From: Cristatella mucedo
Lineage: Eukaryota; Bryozoa; Phylactolaemata; Cristatellidae
NCBI GenBank assembly: GCA_009760855.2
Contig: WPIO01000110.1
Coordinates: forward strand, 441,501-505,500
Length of the DNA stretch: 64,000 nucleotides
Direction of reading: 5' to 3'
The notes beneath the pieces were generated by a model that worked only from the letters and a program-made list of their open reading frames with translations, was not told where the DNA came from and ran no database searches. Positions 12,522 to 22,510 of this stretch are shown piece after piece. A program made the position numbers and the translations under genes. Position 1 is the first letter of the stretch. Each line of letters begins with the position of its first letter.

Positions 12522-12965
12522 TTTAGGCTAGTACCTGGAGAGTATTGAACCGCCTCAGCAGGTTATCGAAGCCAGCCCTGCTCGGCTCCGAGCAGCACCG
12601 ACAGTGTACCTCACTGTCGGTGCACGCACAGTAGCCCACTGCACCGACGCAAAAGCAATGGCCACCGCCGTGGGAATCGCAGTCAACGGGTTCCGTCAGG
12701 TGGCGGCTGCTACTTCCGCCTTGGAGGCTTCAGTGAGCACCGGGTCACTACCGAGGAGCAGACGGGAACAACGACGAGGCCGACCGCTCTGTTTCGGTGG
12801 CCGATTAACCACTGACACAGCTGGTGAAGCCGGCTGGGCCTCCTTGCCTGCCGATTGGCGGCCCAACGGAGTGGCCTGCATGTTGACGGTGCATGCATCA
12901 TCCGCTTGTCGTCGGCTTGCTAGTCCAATTGCGATCGGTGGTTTTTTTTCTTTGAACTCATATCT
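12522..12965 (-). pseudogene. Cysteine-rich family, unit A copy (frameshifted)
   Basis: On the minus strand the exon-like segment starts after an acceptor-like ctgtag (AG at 12964-12965) with ATATGAG. One frame is open from upstream (13040) to 12696 and includes GSDPVLTEAS, matching the family. A single frameshift near 12700 moves the reading to a frame encoding HLTEPVDCDSHGGGHCFC, then VGAVGYCACTDSEVHCRCCS and DNLLRRFNTLQVLA before a TAA at 12522-12524. All eight motif cysteines are intact behind the frameshift. This is an inactivated or misread copy; correcting one base would be needed for a full frame, and only a transcript could show whether splicing bypasses it. Confidence 0.65.
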
Positions 12966-13049
12966 ACAGAACGAGCAGTGGCAAGGATTCCACGGAGGTT
13001 GAGAACAAGTCCTCAACAGCAAGGTATAGCAGAGCAACATTGCTCGACT

Positions 13050-13860
13050 ACTGCTTCAATTGGATCGTAGTCCCTACTCTTTAATGCAGCTCCAATAAAA
13101 AAAATCTCTCTATCCTTGCCGACATAAAGGTCAGCATGGATGTTGGACAGGAGCAAGTTTTTCCAATGTCCATCCAGACAAGATCAAGACCTTTAGTCTC
13201 TAGTTGGTCCAAAATATTAGCCAGATTTTTGCTCCACAATATCTTTGCGGGTTTCATAAGGACGAATTGTTTCCCTTTCACTCTAACCTCTTATCACAAC
13301 CATCCGAGTCCTAAATTCGGGAGGCGCTGCCAAAGGGCCGCTTTTCATTCATTTGAAGGCTGTAAGAACGAATGCTCTTGCTATGCATTTGCCAATAACC
13401 TACTACTTTAAGTGATTCGACTGCAATGACTATCTTGCGGTACTGATCCTGGCTCCAAATTTCGCACCATGAAAGCTAATAACTGCACGTCGAAAGTGCT
13501 ACTGCCTGAGAGCATTTACGCAATTGCAGCCAATTTACGAATCAGGTCGTATTCTGCCTGGATGTCGGGAGCGACAGACGGACATTCAGAAACGAGGGTG
13601 CTACACATTCTCAATGGAATGCAAGGAACTACCGTATTCTGGGTCTCATCGCAAAACTCACCATGCAGTAAATCACAGTGGCCTCTTGGAGTTACAGAAG
13701 CACACACATTACCGTTAATTCCATTCAGCTGCACAACTCGACCGTTTCAAGCATTCACCAATAACACCAGTTTGGACATTGATGGCTCAGCGCTCGCAGG
13801 TGAGTGTAATAGCACACAAAAACACTGCAGCTAGGCTATCAGCCGTGAGAGTGGGAACTA
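13050..13860 (-). repeat. Spacer upstream of the cysteine-rich copy, unit A
   Basis: This region lies between the cysteine-rich segment and the fossil L2 fragment. It is shared with unit C at about 37510-38320, including tctatccttgccgac, an inverted-looking ggagcgacagacggac word, acattctcaatggaat and caccaataacaccagtttgg. Unit B keeps 22320-22950 of it. Both strands have frames of about 60-130 codons, but none is conserved in unit C with the same length and stop, so I regard them as non-coding. Confidence 0.55.
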
Positions 13861-13899
13861 GACCATGATGCTAATTCTAACCGATTTTCATCGGATTCC

Positions 13900-14420
13900 A
13901 AGGATGCATCAAATTTACTTCAAGGTTCTGTCAGGTTGCCTTATAGGTCTCGTCATTCTCTGAATCTAATCAATCTCTCCTCATTTCTCCTTAATCAGGC
14001 TAGGCATAATAGCACTCGCCCTCACAACTCAACTCATTTAGTTGTGCTTGGAACTCACTTTAAATATTTTGGAGACCGTGCCTCCGTTTCAAATGCTCCC
14101 TAAAGCTGGAACCGACTCACCACTGTCATACAATCTACAGACTTGAAAATTTATCAGGAAGCTGTAAACCAAATTTTCCACAGTGTGTAATTAATCTATC
14201 CCAATTTGCCTTAGTGTGCCTTTGCCTACTGATGCAATGCATGTTATCAATAAGCGAAATGTCAAGCTTCCAAAAAATAATTCGGAAAATGCCTTGAATA
14301 AGATTTTATTCATTAGGATAACGTAGAAACCTGTCTTGAATAAGATTTTATTCACTTAGGATAATTTGGAAACTTCTTATTGCTGTTATTGTAAGTATTA
14401 TTATTATTATTATTATCAGC
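13900..14420 (+). mobile_element. Fossil L2-like 3' end, unit A copy
   Basis: A plus frame near 14000-14200, with one stop, reads like the C-terminus of L2 reverse transcriptase: an RRHNSTH-type word, then KYFGDRASVSNAP in place of the family GDRAFSVAAP, then SWNRL. The same fragment sits at about 26300-26650 (B) and 38970-39260 (C), so it was present before the segmental duplications. A short ATT run at 14397-14416 may be its tail or later slippage. Confidence 0.5.
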
Positions 14421-14590
14421 ATCTGATCATTTATAATGCCATCCCAAATATCCCATCGGTCAATATCTGTCTCCTAATACGTACAACATAATTTACTTTG
14501 GCTCAAATCAAGGCTTACAGTCTTCAAAATGCACCAAAGACATGCAAAAGACAAAGTGAAGATAATTAACTTCTGGTCACGATGTACTCA

Positions 14591-14742
14591 CCGAGCTGGT
14601 TCGGTCTAGCGGTTAAGGGGCTCGCCCCGACCAAGGTCGAACTGAGGTCGTGGGCTCGAGCCCCGAGGCATATGTGAAGCGCCTGAATAGAGATTAAGTT
14701 CTCTTGGGGCGCTATACAAATGACATATTATTACTATATTAT
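14591..14742 (+). repeat. tRNA-derived SINE, family A, with 6-bp target duplication
   Basis: This is the best copy of family A. It is flanked by the direct repeat tactca (14585-14590 and 14743-14748). The head carries an A-box-like tggttcggtctagcgg (14598-14613) and a B-box-like gggctcgagcccc (14652-14664). The 3' part, gcgcctgaatagagatt then aagttctcttggggcgctat, resembles the L2 3' tail and ends in an ATT-rich tail, suggesting mobilisation by L2 enzymes. The matching place in unit C (about 39555) has no SINE, an empty site. Confidence 0.85.
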
Positions 14743-14748
14743 TACTCA

Positions 14749-15645
14749 TATTCAATGCAGTGATTGCAAAACAAAACCAAAATACACGAGTTTTCTATGA
14801 GATACCACAAAGGAAGTAGTCTCTCCATTTCACAGAGAGGCTTAAGTGAAGGCCATCGTAAGGGTGGCGTAATGCGTAGCAGGGTGGAGAGAGAGGGGAA
14901 GTGGAAAGCGTGGAGGAAAAGAGTGGAAGGAAGTGGAGCCACGCTCTCCACTTCGTGGAGGAAGAGAGAAGCGCAGCGAAGTTTTCGCTCCTAGATCAAC
15001 GTAACGGAGCAGGCCGTTCGGCTTGCAGCCAGATACGCCTGGCTAGGATGCTGCTGGCAACAATTGCGACCGCTAATAGACACTCTCCTAAGCGGGAGGC
15101 TACAAGCTCAAGCACTTAAACCCTTAGCCCTATGGTACTGCGAGCAGGTCAACGAGGCTTCGCCGCAGCAGACAAGGAGCGGCGGCGGGAACCAGCGGCA
15201 GCGACGAGGCAGCTCCGCAGCTGCACGAAAGCACGGCAGGAAAGCAGCCGCCACAGCGAGCGCTAGTGTTTGGGGTCGGCGAATGCGCCAGGTTGCGGCG
15301 GCGGCCACGTGAGGCGCCCCCAGCGGAAGGTCGGCTCCGCATCGGGTCGCTAGAAACCATTGCACCGCAAAGCAGTCGTCTGTTGTTTTTTTTCAATCGC
15401 CGGGAGTCGCAAGTCAATGTCTGGCACCTTACTCAGTGGCAAAAAAGAAAGAGGCTCACCACTTCATGCCTTGCGATACGCGATTCTTACCTACACGTGC
15501 TTTTTTCGGACGAGCTACGAACGACGAGGACGAGGCCGGCAGTGGCCTACACTCGTGGCAATAATCCCCTCACCTGCCCCGAACCGTGACGACGTGGGCA
15601 GAATATTAATATTAGTCCTCACTTTAGCGTAAGTTTCTGAAAATA
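14749..15645 (-). other. GC-rich 5' block with donor-like site (A/B junction)
   Basis: A CpG-rich block matched at 26990-27835, 39570-40205 and, inverted, 53530-54060. Read on the minus strand it has a strongly conserved point: AAAAGCACGTGTAG followed by GTAAGAATCGCG, with intron-like GT at 15490-15489. The equivalents are GTAAGAGTCGC at 27717 and GTAAGAATGGC at 53666. Several frames of 70-107 codons exist on both strands because of the base composition, but none is conserved across copies. I infer a promoter and non-coding first exon for the cysteine-rich gene about 2 kb downstream; a CpG-rich spacer is the alternative. Confidence 0.45.
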
Positions 15646-16403
15646 AATAATATCAGCAGGATACTCTTTCTATCCCTCTGGGAGGTTGCCATTCACAACC
15701 GGATGTCCTTCGGGCTCCTCCAGTTAGGCTCAGGAATACCATGCTTAGACGGGATGGGGCCGAGCGCGGATTACGCTGCCAGGTTAACACGGCCAGTCTT
15801 GCTTGCTACCTGATTGATTTTTCCGAGAACTTGTCATCACCAATTCTGGGCAGCTGTCCGAGACTTAAGACAAACTTCGCGCAGATTGAGCAGACAAATG
15901 TTGTTCTGCTTCTGGGCTAAGACTAAGGCAAGACTTAGCCAACGACCAATCGTAGACGCCGTCATTGGCGCACCTTTTCAGTTGCTTTGAAAAGCGCGTG
16001 AATGATTCAGCTGGAAAATTCGTAGAAGCTTTCCACTAGAGTACGTGTTTATGGAAATCGAGAAGCCAGTCACGGCAAAAATCTTTGAGTGAAGCGCGGG
16101 CAGTAAAATCAATCGTGGACAGTTTAAGTTTACGGGGAGCGGTATAAAGTGAGCCCTTTCCGACCATTATGATGAAAGCTTTACTTAGAGGACGGCGACC
16201 GTGAAGCCTACATACAAAAAGGATGAGCGAAGTAAGATGGAAGTCGGTAAAAAAAAAAGCAAAACTCACAGCGTAAACGTGGCTTAAGTATGGTAGTCTG
16301 AAAGGACCTGGTGGAGACAGCAGTAAAGGATTTAGCTGCCTTTACAGCTCCTGGAAAACTTAAAGCACCACAATGTTGGCGAGCAGGCCTCTTGGGACGC
16401 TCC

Positions 16404-16471
16404 GTAAAACGCTCCGTAAACACCGCCTCATGTAAGGTCTTACATGAGGCGGTGTTTACGGAGCGTTTTAC
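16404..16471. repeat. Perfect 33-bp inverted repeat (hairpin)
   Basis: The left arm (16404-16436, beginning gtaaaacgctccgt) and right arm (16439-16471, ending acggagcgttttac) are exact reverse complements with a 2-base centre. A transcript would form a near-continuous 33-bp stem. A 12-base word, acgctccgtaaa, is also repeated at the left edge. The corresponding part of unit A has no such structure, so this is a recent, private feature. It could be a snap-back duplication, a tiny MITE, or a small-RNA precursor. Confidence 0.85.
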
Positions 16472-16929
16472 TGACCCTTTATGGTGTATTAATAGTATTC
16501 CTAGCTGTGGACTGACGCCATTTGTGGCTTGTTATTTCCGCTACCGCCAGTTTGTGGCCGAATGGACCTTATGTTGCCGTTGCCGGTTAAAGGGCCATTG
16601 CAATTGGCGGTAAAAATTTTGTTTTAAACAGCCAATAGCAGAGAGCGGTACAAATCGGCACGGCGTACGCTGCCTCTCTCTCAGTAACAGCTTCAGGATT
16701 TTACAACTTTCGCGTTTTTTTAGATTGGTCTAAAGACTTGAGATTAAGGATATAGACGTTTCCTCGTATATGAGCAGCGAACGTTCGACACGATGATATT
16801 TTGCCTGTGGGGCTACCAATCTTTCGGCGAGGAGCTGCAGGCTCTGAAACGAGAGGAAATGCTTCTGCTCGATCAAGGCTCTCATCTATACGTTGACCGT
16901 AGGCGAGGCGTTTCGGGTTTGTTCAAAAT

Positions 16930-17060
16930 GGGCATGTGCAAGTTCTACTTCAGAGAGCTGATGAGCGAGGCTGAGGGGCTTGAATTTGACAGTGACGGGT
17001 TATAGGCTCGAGCCCCACAGCATAGGTGAAGCGTCTCAATAGAAAAAAGCTATCTTAAGA
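16930..17060 (+). repeat. Eroded SINE family A, unit B
   Basis: The B-box region (ggttataggctcgagcccc, 16998-17016) and the following cataggtgaagcgtctcaat match family A at 14652-14695. The head and the tail are eroded. The equivalent place in unit A (about 6195-6320) has the same relic, so insertion predates the duplication. Confidence 0.5.
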
Positions 17061-17290
17061 ATGAAGGAAGACACTGGCGGCCGCTGGTTTGTAAGAGTTG
17101 TGAATAGTCATGTGAGCGGAATGATGCAAAAGTGCGAACACAAAGCTCAACAAAACGAAAAAAAGAGACAAGTCCACTGGTGCGAAGATAAAGCGAACCA
17201 GAGCGGATGTGTGTTCATCGGAGAATTGTAAGATGTAAGGTCGTGTAAGATGGCGACGAAAACCCGACAAAGCCTTTCGGACACATTTCG

Positions 17291-17455
17291 ATGAGCCGAC
17301 GGTTAGCCAATCCAAAGATAGGTATATAAGATATATTATAAAGATATATTGTAAGATATTATATTTTAATAAAATATTTAATAAAATATTGATACTATAT
17401 ACTATTGATATATATTTCGTAATATAGTATTTGACGGCTAGCTAATCAAAAGATA
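17291..17455. repeat. AT-rich insert between 24-bp direct repeats
   Basis: The words cgacggttagccaatccaaa (from 17291) and tgacggctagctaatcaaaa (from 17432) flank about 120 bases of nearly pure A/T with repeated atattataaagata-like words. Unit D has one copy of the word (about 40330) and no insert. The insertion is therefore specific to unit B. Confidence 0.55.
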
Positions 17456-17458
17456 TTT

Positions 17459-17505
<47 letters not shown>
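17459..17505. repeat. Compound AC/AT microsatellite
   Basis: About seven AC units are followed by about sixteen AT units. Confidence 0.95.
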
Positions 17506-17506
<1 letters not shown>

Positions 17507-18148
17507 TTAATGCAAGGTCCAGCCAGATGAATAAGCACTGCGGAATGGGATTTGAAAGTGCACAGTGGAGGAACAAGAGTTTGGATTGGTAGGCTGGTGC
17601 AAGCGAGTTAAGCGACACGTACGCTACAAACTGGATGATAAAATTAATTCGACGATTTATAGGGAGCTATTGAAGCACACACGAATGTGTTAAGATACGA
17701 AAACTTCGTCATTGATTAAATACTGATCGAGCGATGAAGTTTTGCACCAGTTTTCAGATGATCGATGGCGAAAGATGGGGTTCCTTATACAAGGAGTCGC
17801 AGTAATCTAGTCTCGGAAAAAATAGCTCAAGAGATAACTTGACTGTTTCATTCCCATCAGCAAATACCCTAATTTTAGGCAGATTCTACTGCTCTAATTC
17901 AGCACTACTCTAATGGAATAATTTAAAGCTATACAGAAGCTCACATTCAGCCCTATGGCTCACCGGCGAGCAGACCGTTGGTTCAAGAGAGCGATTGTGG
18001 TCGGGCTCAAGTCCTTATATAATGGCCGGGTTGTGAGTCAGATACAGACTATGACTTTTTTAATTTATGTAATTACATCAAGGAGATCAGGTCAGTTAGA
18101 GATTCAAGAGGCAAAGCAGCGGATGCCAGTTTATTTGCTGCAGGGACT

Positions 18149-18365
18149 ACAAATAATAATAATGTATTTGTATAGCACCCTCAGAGACTTGCATTCCTCT
18201 CGAGGCGCTGTACAGATTCTGCATACAAGACATTCCCTAATGTTTGGTGGTAATATCCCCAAGCAGCTGCGATAGTGTATGCAGGTACATGGATGCCGGG
18301 AAGGACGAATCATATCCGGGTAGCCCCCCCCCACCGCGGCACCGGCAAGACAGGGTACTCCAGCT
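18149..18365 (-). repeat. L2-tail-bearing SINE or L2 3' fragment
   Basis: Read on the minus strand it ends with gagggtgctatacaaatac followed by an ATT-like tail, the form typical of L2 3' ends and L2-mobilised SINEs. The same fragment is present in unit D at 41909-42125, and a shorter one lies at 19957-20045. It predates the B/D duplication. No promoter head was recognised. Confidence 0.5.
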
Positions 18366-18751
18366 AATGAAGATATTCTGAAGTTTAATAAAATCTTTAT
18401 TTGTATTTTGTGAGAATTTAGTAACTTTAATCAGTCATCATTTTGGATGTCGAAAGAGAAACTATTTTTGAGAGAATGAATTCCGCATACGACAAGGTGT
18501 GCTGAAAGATGTGACCGTGTGGGTCTTCTAAGATTAAATCTTGGTAGTACAATTGTTCTTTGAAGTGGTATTTTTCGTTATAACACTTTTTGTAGCTTGA
18601 GAAGAAAAGTAAGTCAGATGGTTTTGAGAGATGAAGTTAAGATTGCCAAATTGTGGACATTAAATTGTTGCCACTATCGACAACTTGCCAGCAGCTAGAT
18701 GTAGAACACGATATTCAAAAGAATCTTTAGCGTTAAACGAGGCAGGCCTGC

Positions 18752-18862
<111 letters not shown>

Positions 18863-19012
18863 GATGGCTAGCCGCTCGACAGTGTTTTAAAATTTCGTCG
18901 CACGAAAATAGAAACAAAAACGCTCCAGTATCGGCGATAGTCAAATAAACGACTTAATCCACGACTCAGTCCAGCCAGATATGTCAATATCTGCTCACAG
19001 ATCTACATGCAA

Positions 19013-19201
19013 TCAGCTAGCATGAGCGCAATGAGCGGTAACGCCAGAAGTACAGACTATAGGCGATCGCCGAGGATGGCGTCGGCTGTCAGAGCCGCTG
19101 CTGTACGACCGCCGTATGAAGAGGGGCGGTGGCAAGAAGCAAGTCAAGCAAAGTCTGCAGCTACAGCTGTTCTTCTGTGCGTCTCTTACTCGCTCAAATA
19201 G
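19013..19201 (+). CDS. Small conserved open frame, unit B member
   Basis: The last 62 codons of a 64-codon frame (19007-19201) align without a length change with the last 62 codons of the frame at 42772-42993 in unit D, and both end at the same TAG. Shared residues include SAS, SRN or SGN, STxYRRS, a VRPPYEE or IRPSHEE word and a final SYSLK or CYSFK. The remaining positions differ widely, and indels in the last third compensate one another. The protein is basic with no signal or membrane segment. It could be a real exon or peptide, or a fortuitously open pair. The unit A equivalent near 9060-9300 is not open. Confidence 0.35.
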   Translation, partial: SASMSAMSGNARSTDYRRSPRMASAVRAAAVRPPYEEGRWQEASQAKSAATAVLLCVSYSLK

Positions 19202-20269
19202 TGGCACAACGCATCATGCAACGTCGACGAACTTTCACTTATAATTTACTCATGTGATAAAGATGGAGCGCTCGAAATTTCCCAAACCACGCTACATGGC
19301 AAACTCGGGATATTACAAATATTTTTTCCTGCACAATGCACCTAGAGCGGCATTCGGCTGGAAGCCCACTCATCTTTAGGTTATAGCGGCTAACTCTCTG
19401 CTAAATAGTTCATCCATAGACAGTAAATCGTTGAATAGAGCCGCTTCGGGGAAGTTCAGTCAATATATGAGATCGAAAGGCCTAAGGATAAAACCGGTCA
19501 CAAATTTGCACATCGCACTGCTCACAAGGCTCATTTCGTTGCCATTTTATAAGCAACCCCCTTACAGCAATCAGAGGCCAAGCACAAAGGCAACAATCTC
19601 GGCACATCGCCTCTAGTGTTTCTCATCGGTCAGCCTCAGTGTAAAATTTAAATCTAGAGTAAGTTAGAGCTCGTTTTGGTAGTTGCTTGATAAGGCACCA
19701 TTGCACACACGTGAGAGCTTTGCATTGTGACAGTTCTGACGTTTGTGACATTGACCAAATATATGCCTACTGTCTGATAGCCCGTGCTTTGGAATAGTAT
19801 CCGGTCATGATGTACAGTCTGCCTATTGAATAGCGTAGATTTAAAAATGGTCATTACAATATTGGCTCATTCTATAACGTAGTAAAGTGCAGACTTAGGG
19901 CTCAGGTAAGCAAACCAATCATATAGTACCTTCATTCTTGCGGAAGCCCAGTAATCATAATAATAATAATGCATTGATATAGACCCCTCAGATAATTCAA
20001 TCTCAGTCTCGGCGCTTTACATTTTCCTGTAAAGGAAGCACGAAGCACGATGTAAGGATTACCAATTGGTGAAAAATTTAAAAGGAACCATCGCTAAAGG
20101 CACAATGTCAAGGTTGGGTGAATTCCGATCATCCTGTCATCAGCTGCAGAGCAATTATACAGTTTACTTTAGACCAGCACCTCGATTCGTGAAGAGGTAT
20201 CCATCTAACTATCTTACCGGATATAATCTAATCCAACAGTGAGCTGGAGAGTTAGCTCGTCGAGGACTG

Positions 20270-20640
20270 TAGTGCTAATCCGCCGATAGCTTTGGCCTAG
20301 TCCCGACTCTGCCAGAGCACTGCTGAGTCATTCAAAGACAATACTGTAGGACTATTTTGCCATTCAGGCTCTGCTAAAAAGGGGCTAGCTTAAATATTCA
20401 TAGTTCAAAAAATAAATTGTTGGTTTTAGGTTGTCTTGCCACCTTGGGCACGACGGTTGCTCGACCGGTGGCTGACGGCCAAGTGGTCTTCACCCGACGG
20501 GAAGTGAATCTTTACGATACCTTCGCCAGTAATGGCACAAGCATAGACTCAGAGAAATCCTGATAGCTTGCACTTGATCGGTACCACTAAAAGGAATCGC
20601 TGTAGCAGCGTTCACAAGGTGGGCTTAGGAAACCAAATAG
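20270..20640. repeat. Block shared by units B and C (flank of S block)
   Basis: This matches 33700-33990: taggtt or taggaa preceding the word for gtcaagcgac or gtcttgccac, then gccaagtggtcttcacccga against gccaagtggccttcacccga, then acagactcagagat or atagactcagagaaat. Weaker versions appear near 46530-46620 and 60730-60810. No gene is seen. Confidence 0.55.
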
Positions 20641-20819
20641 GCTAAATAAAGTGGGTGTGTCTGCCTTTCTCTCTGGCTGTGCCTTGTTAGTGGGTAGTGG
20701 TGCCGGCCTACGAATAAAGACATTGGTGTCTTTAGTGCTGGACCCTGTCTTCTTACGTAGTGTGATGGCCCTGCTTATCTGACATCAGCAGCTGTCTACA
20801 TAGGCTTGCTCTTGACCGA

Positions 20820-21315
20820 GCATCTCGGTATGCCTCTTTAAAGTGTTTGAAATTATTTATCCATCATACAAATTTGACGGCTGTATGAACTCAGCCCACA
20901 CCAAGCTGCTTAACGGTGGCTGCAGCAGCCGGAATTGACTAGAATAAATTGTCAACTTTCCACATACATCGTCTATATTTGCCGACGATTTCTTACATGG
21001 GCAAAATTCGTCGAATATTTAAAAGACGCGGATGAGGTGGCTAGTAATGAGAGGCTTAAGGCGATCGTAGTGACTTGCTCGGTTTGGCGGTATCAGTGTC
21101 GGCTCAGCTTGTATTGAACAGAAGCCCGTCGCTTTCTTCCAAGCTTCTGACGCCGCCGTCGATGACTCGGGCCAATCACTGCTGCAAACGTTAAAATCAA
21201 ATCGCGTGCACAAGCAATAGACTTCCAACAAATGCACGACGGGCCCAACGATGGAGGCACAGTGGAGCCCGCTCCTCGATCGCGGTAGCAGACACTAAAC
21301 GGCAAAGTGCTCTTA
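20820..21315 (-). repeat. 3' region of the cysteine-rich gene with a candidate 58-bp intron
   Basis: On the minus strand, downstream of the TGA, this segment matches 47640-48140 on the plus strand along its whole length. Both copies contain GCCCAT followed by GTAAG and, 58 bases from the GT, TTTATTCTAG or TTTATTTTAG, the layout of a very short intron, followed by a shared gctgctgcagccaccg word. A second frame upstream of it (minus, ending at 21019) shares STAASEAWKKA and an RLKPLIT word with 47690-47959 and ends at the same stop. This may be a 3' UTR with a mini-intron or a second coding exon. Confidence 0.45.
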
Positions 21316-21960
21316 TCAGGCCAGCTGCTTAGCTGGCTCGAAAGTATGGACTAATACCTGATGAGCCTTGAACCGACGCTGCAGATTATCAACACAAGCC
21401 GGGCTTGGCTTCGAGCAGCACTGACAGTGGATCGCACTGTCAGTGCAGGCACAGTAGCCCGGTGCACCGACGCACAAACAATATCCTCCATCGTGGGACT
21501 GGCAGCTGACGGGCTCCGCCAGGTTTCGGCCAGTTTTCGGCTCGGCAGCTTCAGACAGCATCGGCCATCGATCGTGAAGCATAACTTTGAGAGGATCAGG
21601 CCGAACGATCCACCCGATGCCGTATAGGGAGCAGCCGTAGGGATACTCCATCAGCACTGCCCGCCGATTGGCCGCCTCGGCAGCCGGTGCCGGCTGCCGA
21701 GCCTGCACTGCAGCCAGCTGGCTCCTGGGAGCTGGCTGCAGAGCCTCCGCTCCAGCCAGCTGGCTCCTGGAAGCTGGCTGCAGAGCCTCCGCTCCAGCCA
21801 GCTGGCTCCTGGGTGCCGGCTGCCGAGCCTGCACTGCAGCCAGCTGGCTCCTGGGAGCTGGCTGCAGCGTTTCTCCGCTCATCCGGCCGCCGTCGACACG
21901 AATGTTAGCAGCGTGCAGCCCGCTCGCTGGCTGGCTTTCAGGTCCGCTTGCATTTTTCAT
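21316..21960 (-). CDS. Cysteine-rich protein, only fully open member
   Basis: A 214-residue minus-strand frame with no recognised family. Residues 33-92 are four copies of a 14-residue unit (QPAPRSQLAAVQAR, QPAPRSQLAGAEAL and variants). Residues 93-150 contain the segment PYGCSLYGIGWIVRPDPL, shared with other copies. Residues 153-189 hold nine cysteines, with the core GGYCLCVGAPGYCACTD (158-174) and HCQCC (178-182), followed by DNLQRRFKAHQ and a stop shared with the copy at 47637. No signal peptide is present in this frame. The start is the first ATG after an in-frame stop; the conserved acceptor-like site lies 35 bases upstream (AG at 21996-21997). The spacing suggests disulfides or metal binding, which is inference. 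Confidence 0.6.
   Translation of the reverse strand: MKNASGPESQPASGLHAANIRVDGGRMSGETLQPAPRSQLAAVQARQPAPRSQLAGAEALQPASRSQLAGAEALQPAPRSQLAAVQARQPAPAAEAANRRAVLMEYPYGCSLYGIGWIVRPDPLKVMLHDRWPMLSEAAEPKTGRNLAEPVSCQSHDGGYCLCVGAPGYCACTDSAIHCQCCSKPSPACVDNLQRRFKAHQVLVHTFEPAKQLA
21685..21864 (-). repeat. In-frame 42-bp coding minisatellite
   Basis: Four full units and a partial one encode the 14-residue repeats of the 214-residue protein. The copy at 47240-47290 has a single equivalent (AIPEARQPALVAEAANR), as do other copies, so the expansion is private to unit B and kept the reading frame. Confidence 0.85.
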
Positions 21961-22375
21961 CGTTCAGCTTGTTGCATTTTGCCTTGAAGTCATATCTATA
22001 GAGCGAGGGTTGTGCGAGCTCGAGGTCCAGCAGCACAGGCGGCAGTGCCACAGCTCGAATGCAGCGTGCAAGCACTTACTTTTGCTAATCAAGCTAGAAT
22101 AAAAGCAAGTCAGGAGCAGTGCGTGAGCTCGACGTATTATAGCACAGAATTACACTCGTCTACAGTCTACAGAGCTTGACGGTATTGGCTTCATTTCGCG
22201 ATATTTGGGCACGAAGCAGCTTTACACTGGATGGCAGGTATGAAAACTCATCGGCCAATGAGTGCTCAGCGGCCAGGCGTTTCCGAGCGATGGTCAGCCG
22301 TCACCAATTTAAGGGATCGTAGTCACTATTCTTCCATGCAGTTCCAGCAGAGGAACATTTAATATATACGAATGG

Positions 22376-22510
22376 ATTAATTTATTTTTGTACCGCCCTA
22401 AGACAACTTAATCTCTATTTAAATGCTGCACGTACGCCATGAGGCTGGAGCTCACTGCCTTGGGCATCAAATACATTCACCTCGACCTCGGTCGTTAATG
22501 GTGAGAGCAT
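22376..22510 (-). repeat. SINE family A, diverged subfamily
   Basis: Minus-strand copy with the family 3' block (aatagagattaagtt appears as aaatagagattaagttgtc) and a T-rich edge at 22376-22390. It shares the gggcatcaaatacattcac segment with the copy at 3256-3390. Confidence 0.55.

Noticed and set aside
12604-13002. 132-codon plus-strand frame
   Set aside because: It is antisense to the unit A cysteine-rich copy, and the equivalent strand is not open in units B or C.
15064-15632. Several overlapping frames in the GC-rich block
   Set aside because: High GC lowers stop-codon frequency on both strands, and no frame is conserved at 27.2 or 53.7 kb; only the donor-like site is.
21316-21960. Venom-type or EGF-like domain assignment for the cysteine-rich protein
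   Set aside because: No signal peptide is seen in the frame and the cysteine spacing does not fit a family I can name, so no function was assigned.
21361-22102. Plus-strand frames of 73-144 codons over the unit B cysteine-rich copy
   Set aside because: They mirror the 42-bp repeat on the other strand, and the copies elsewhere do not keep these frames.
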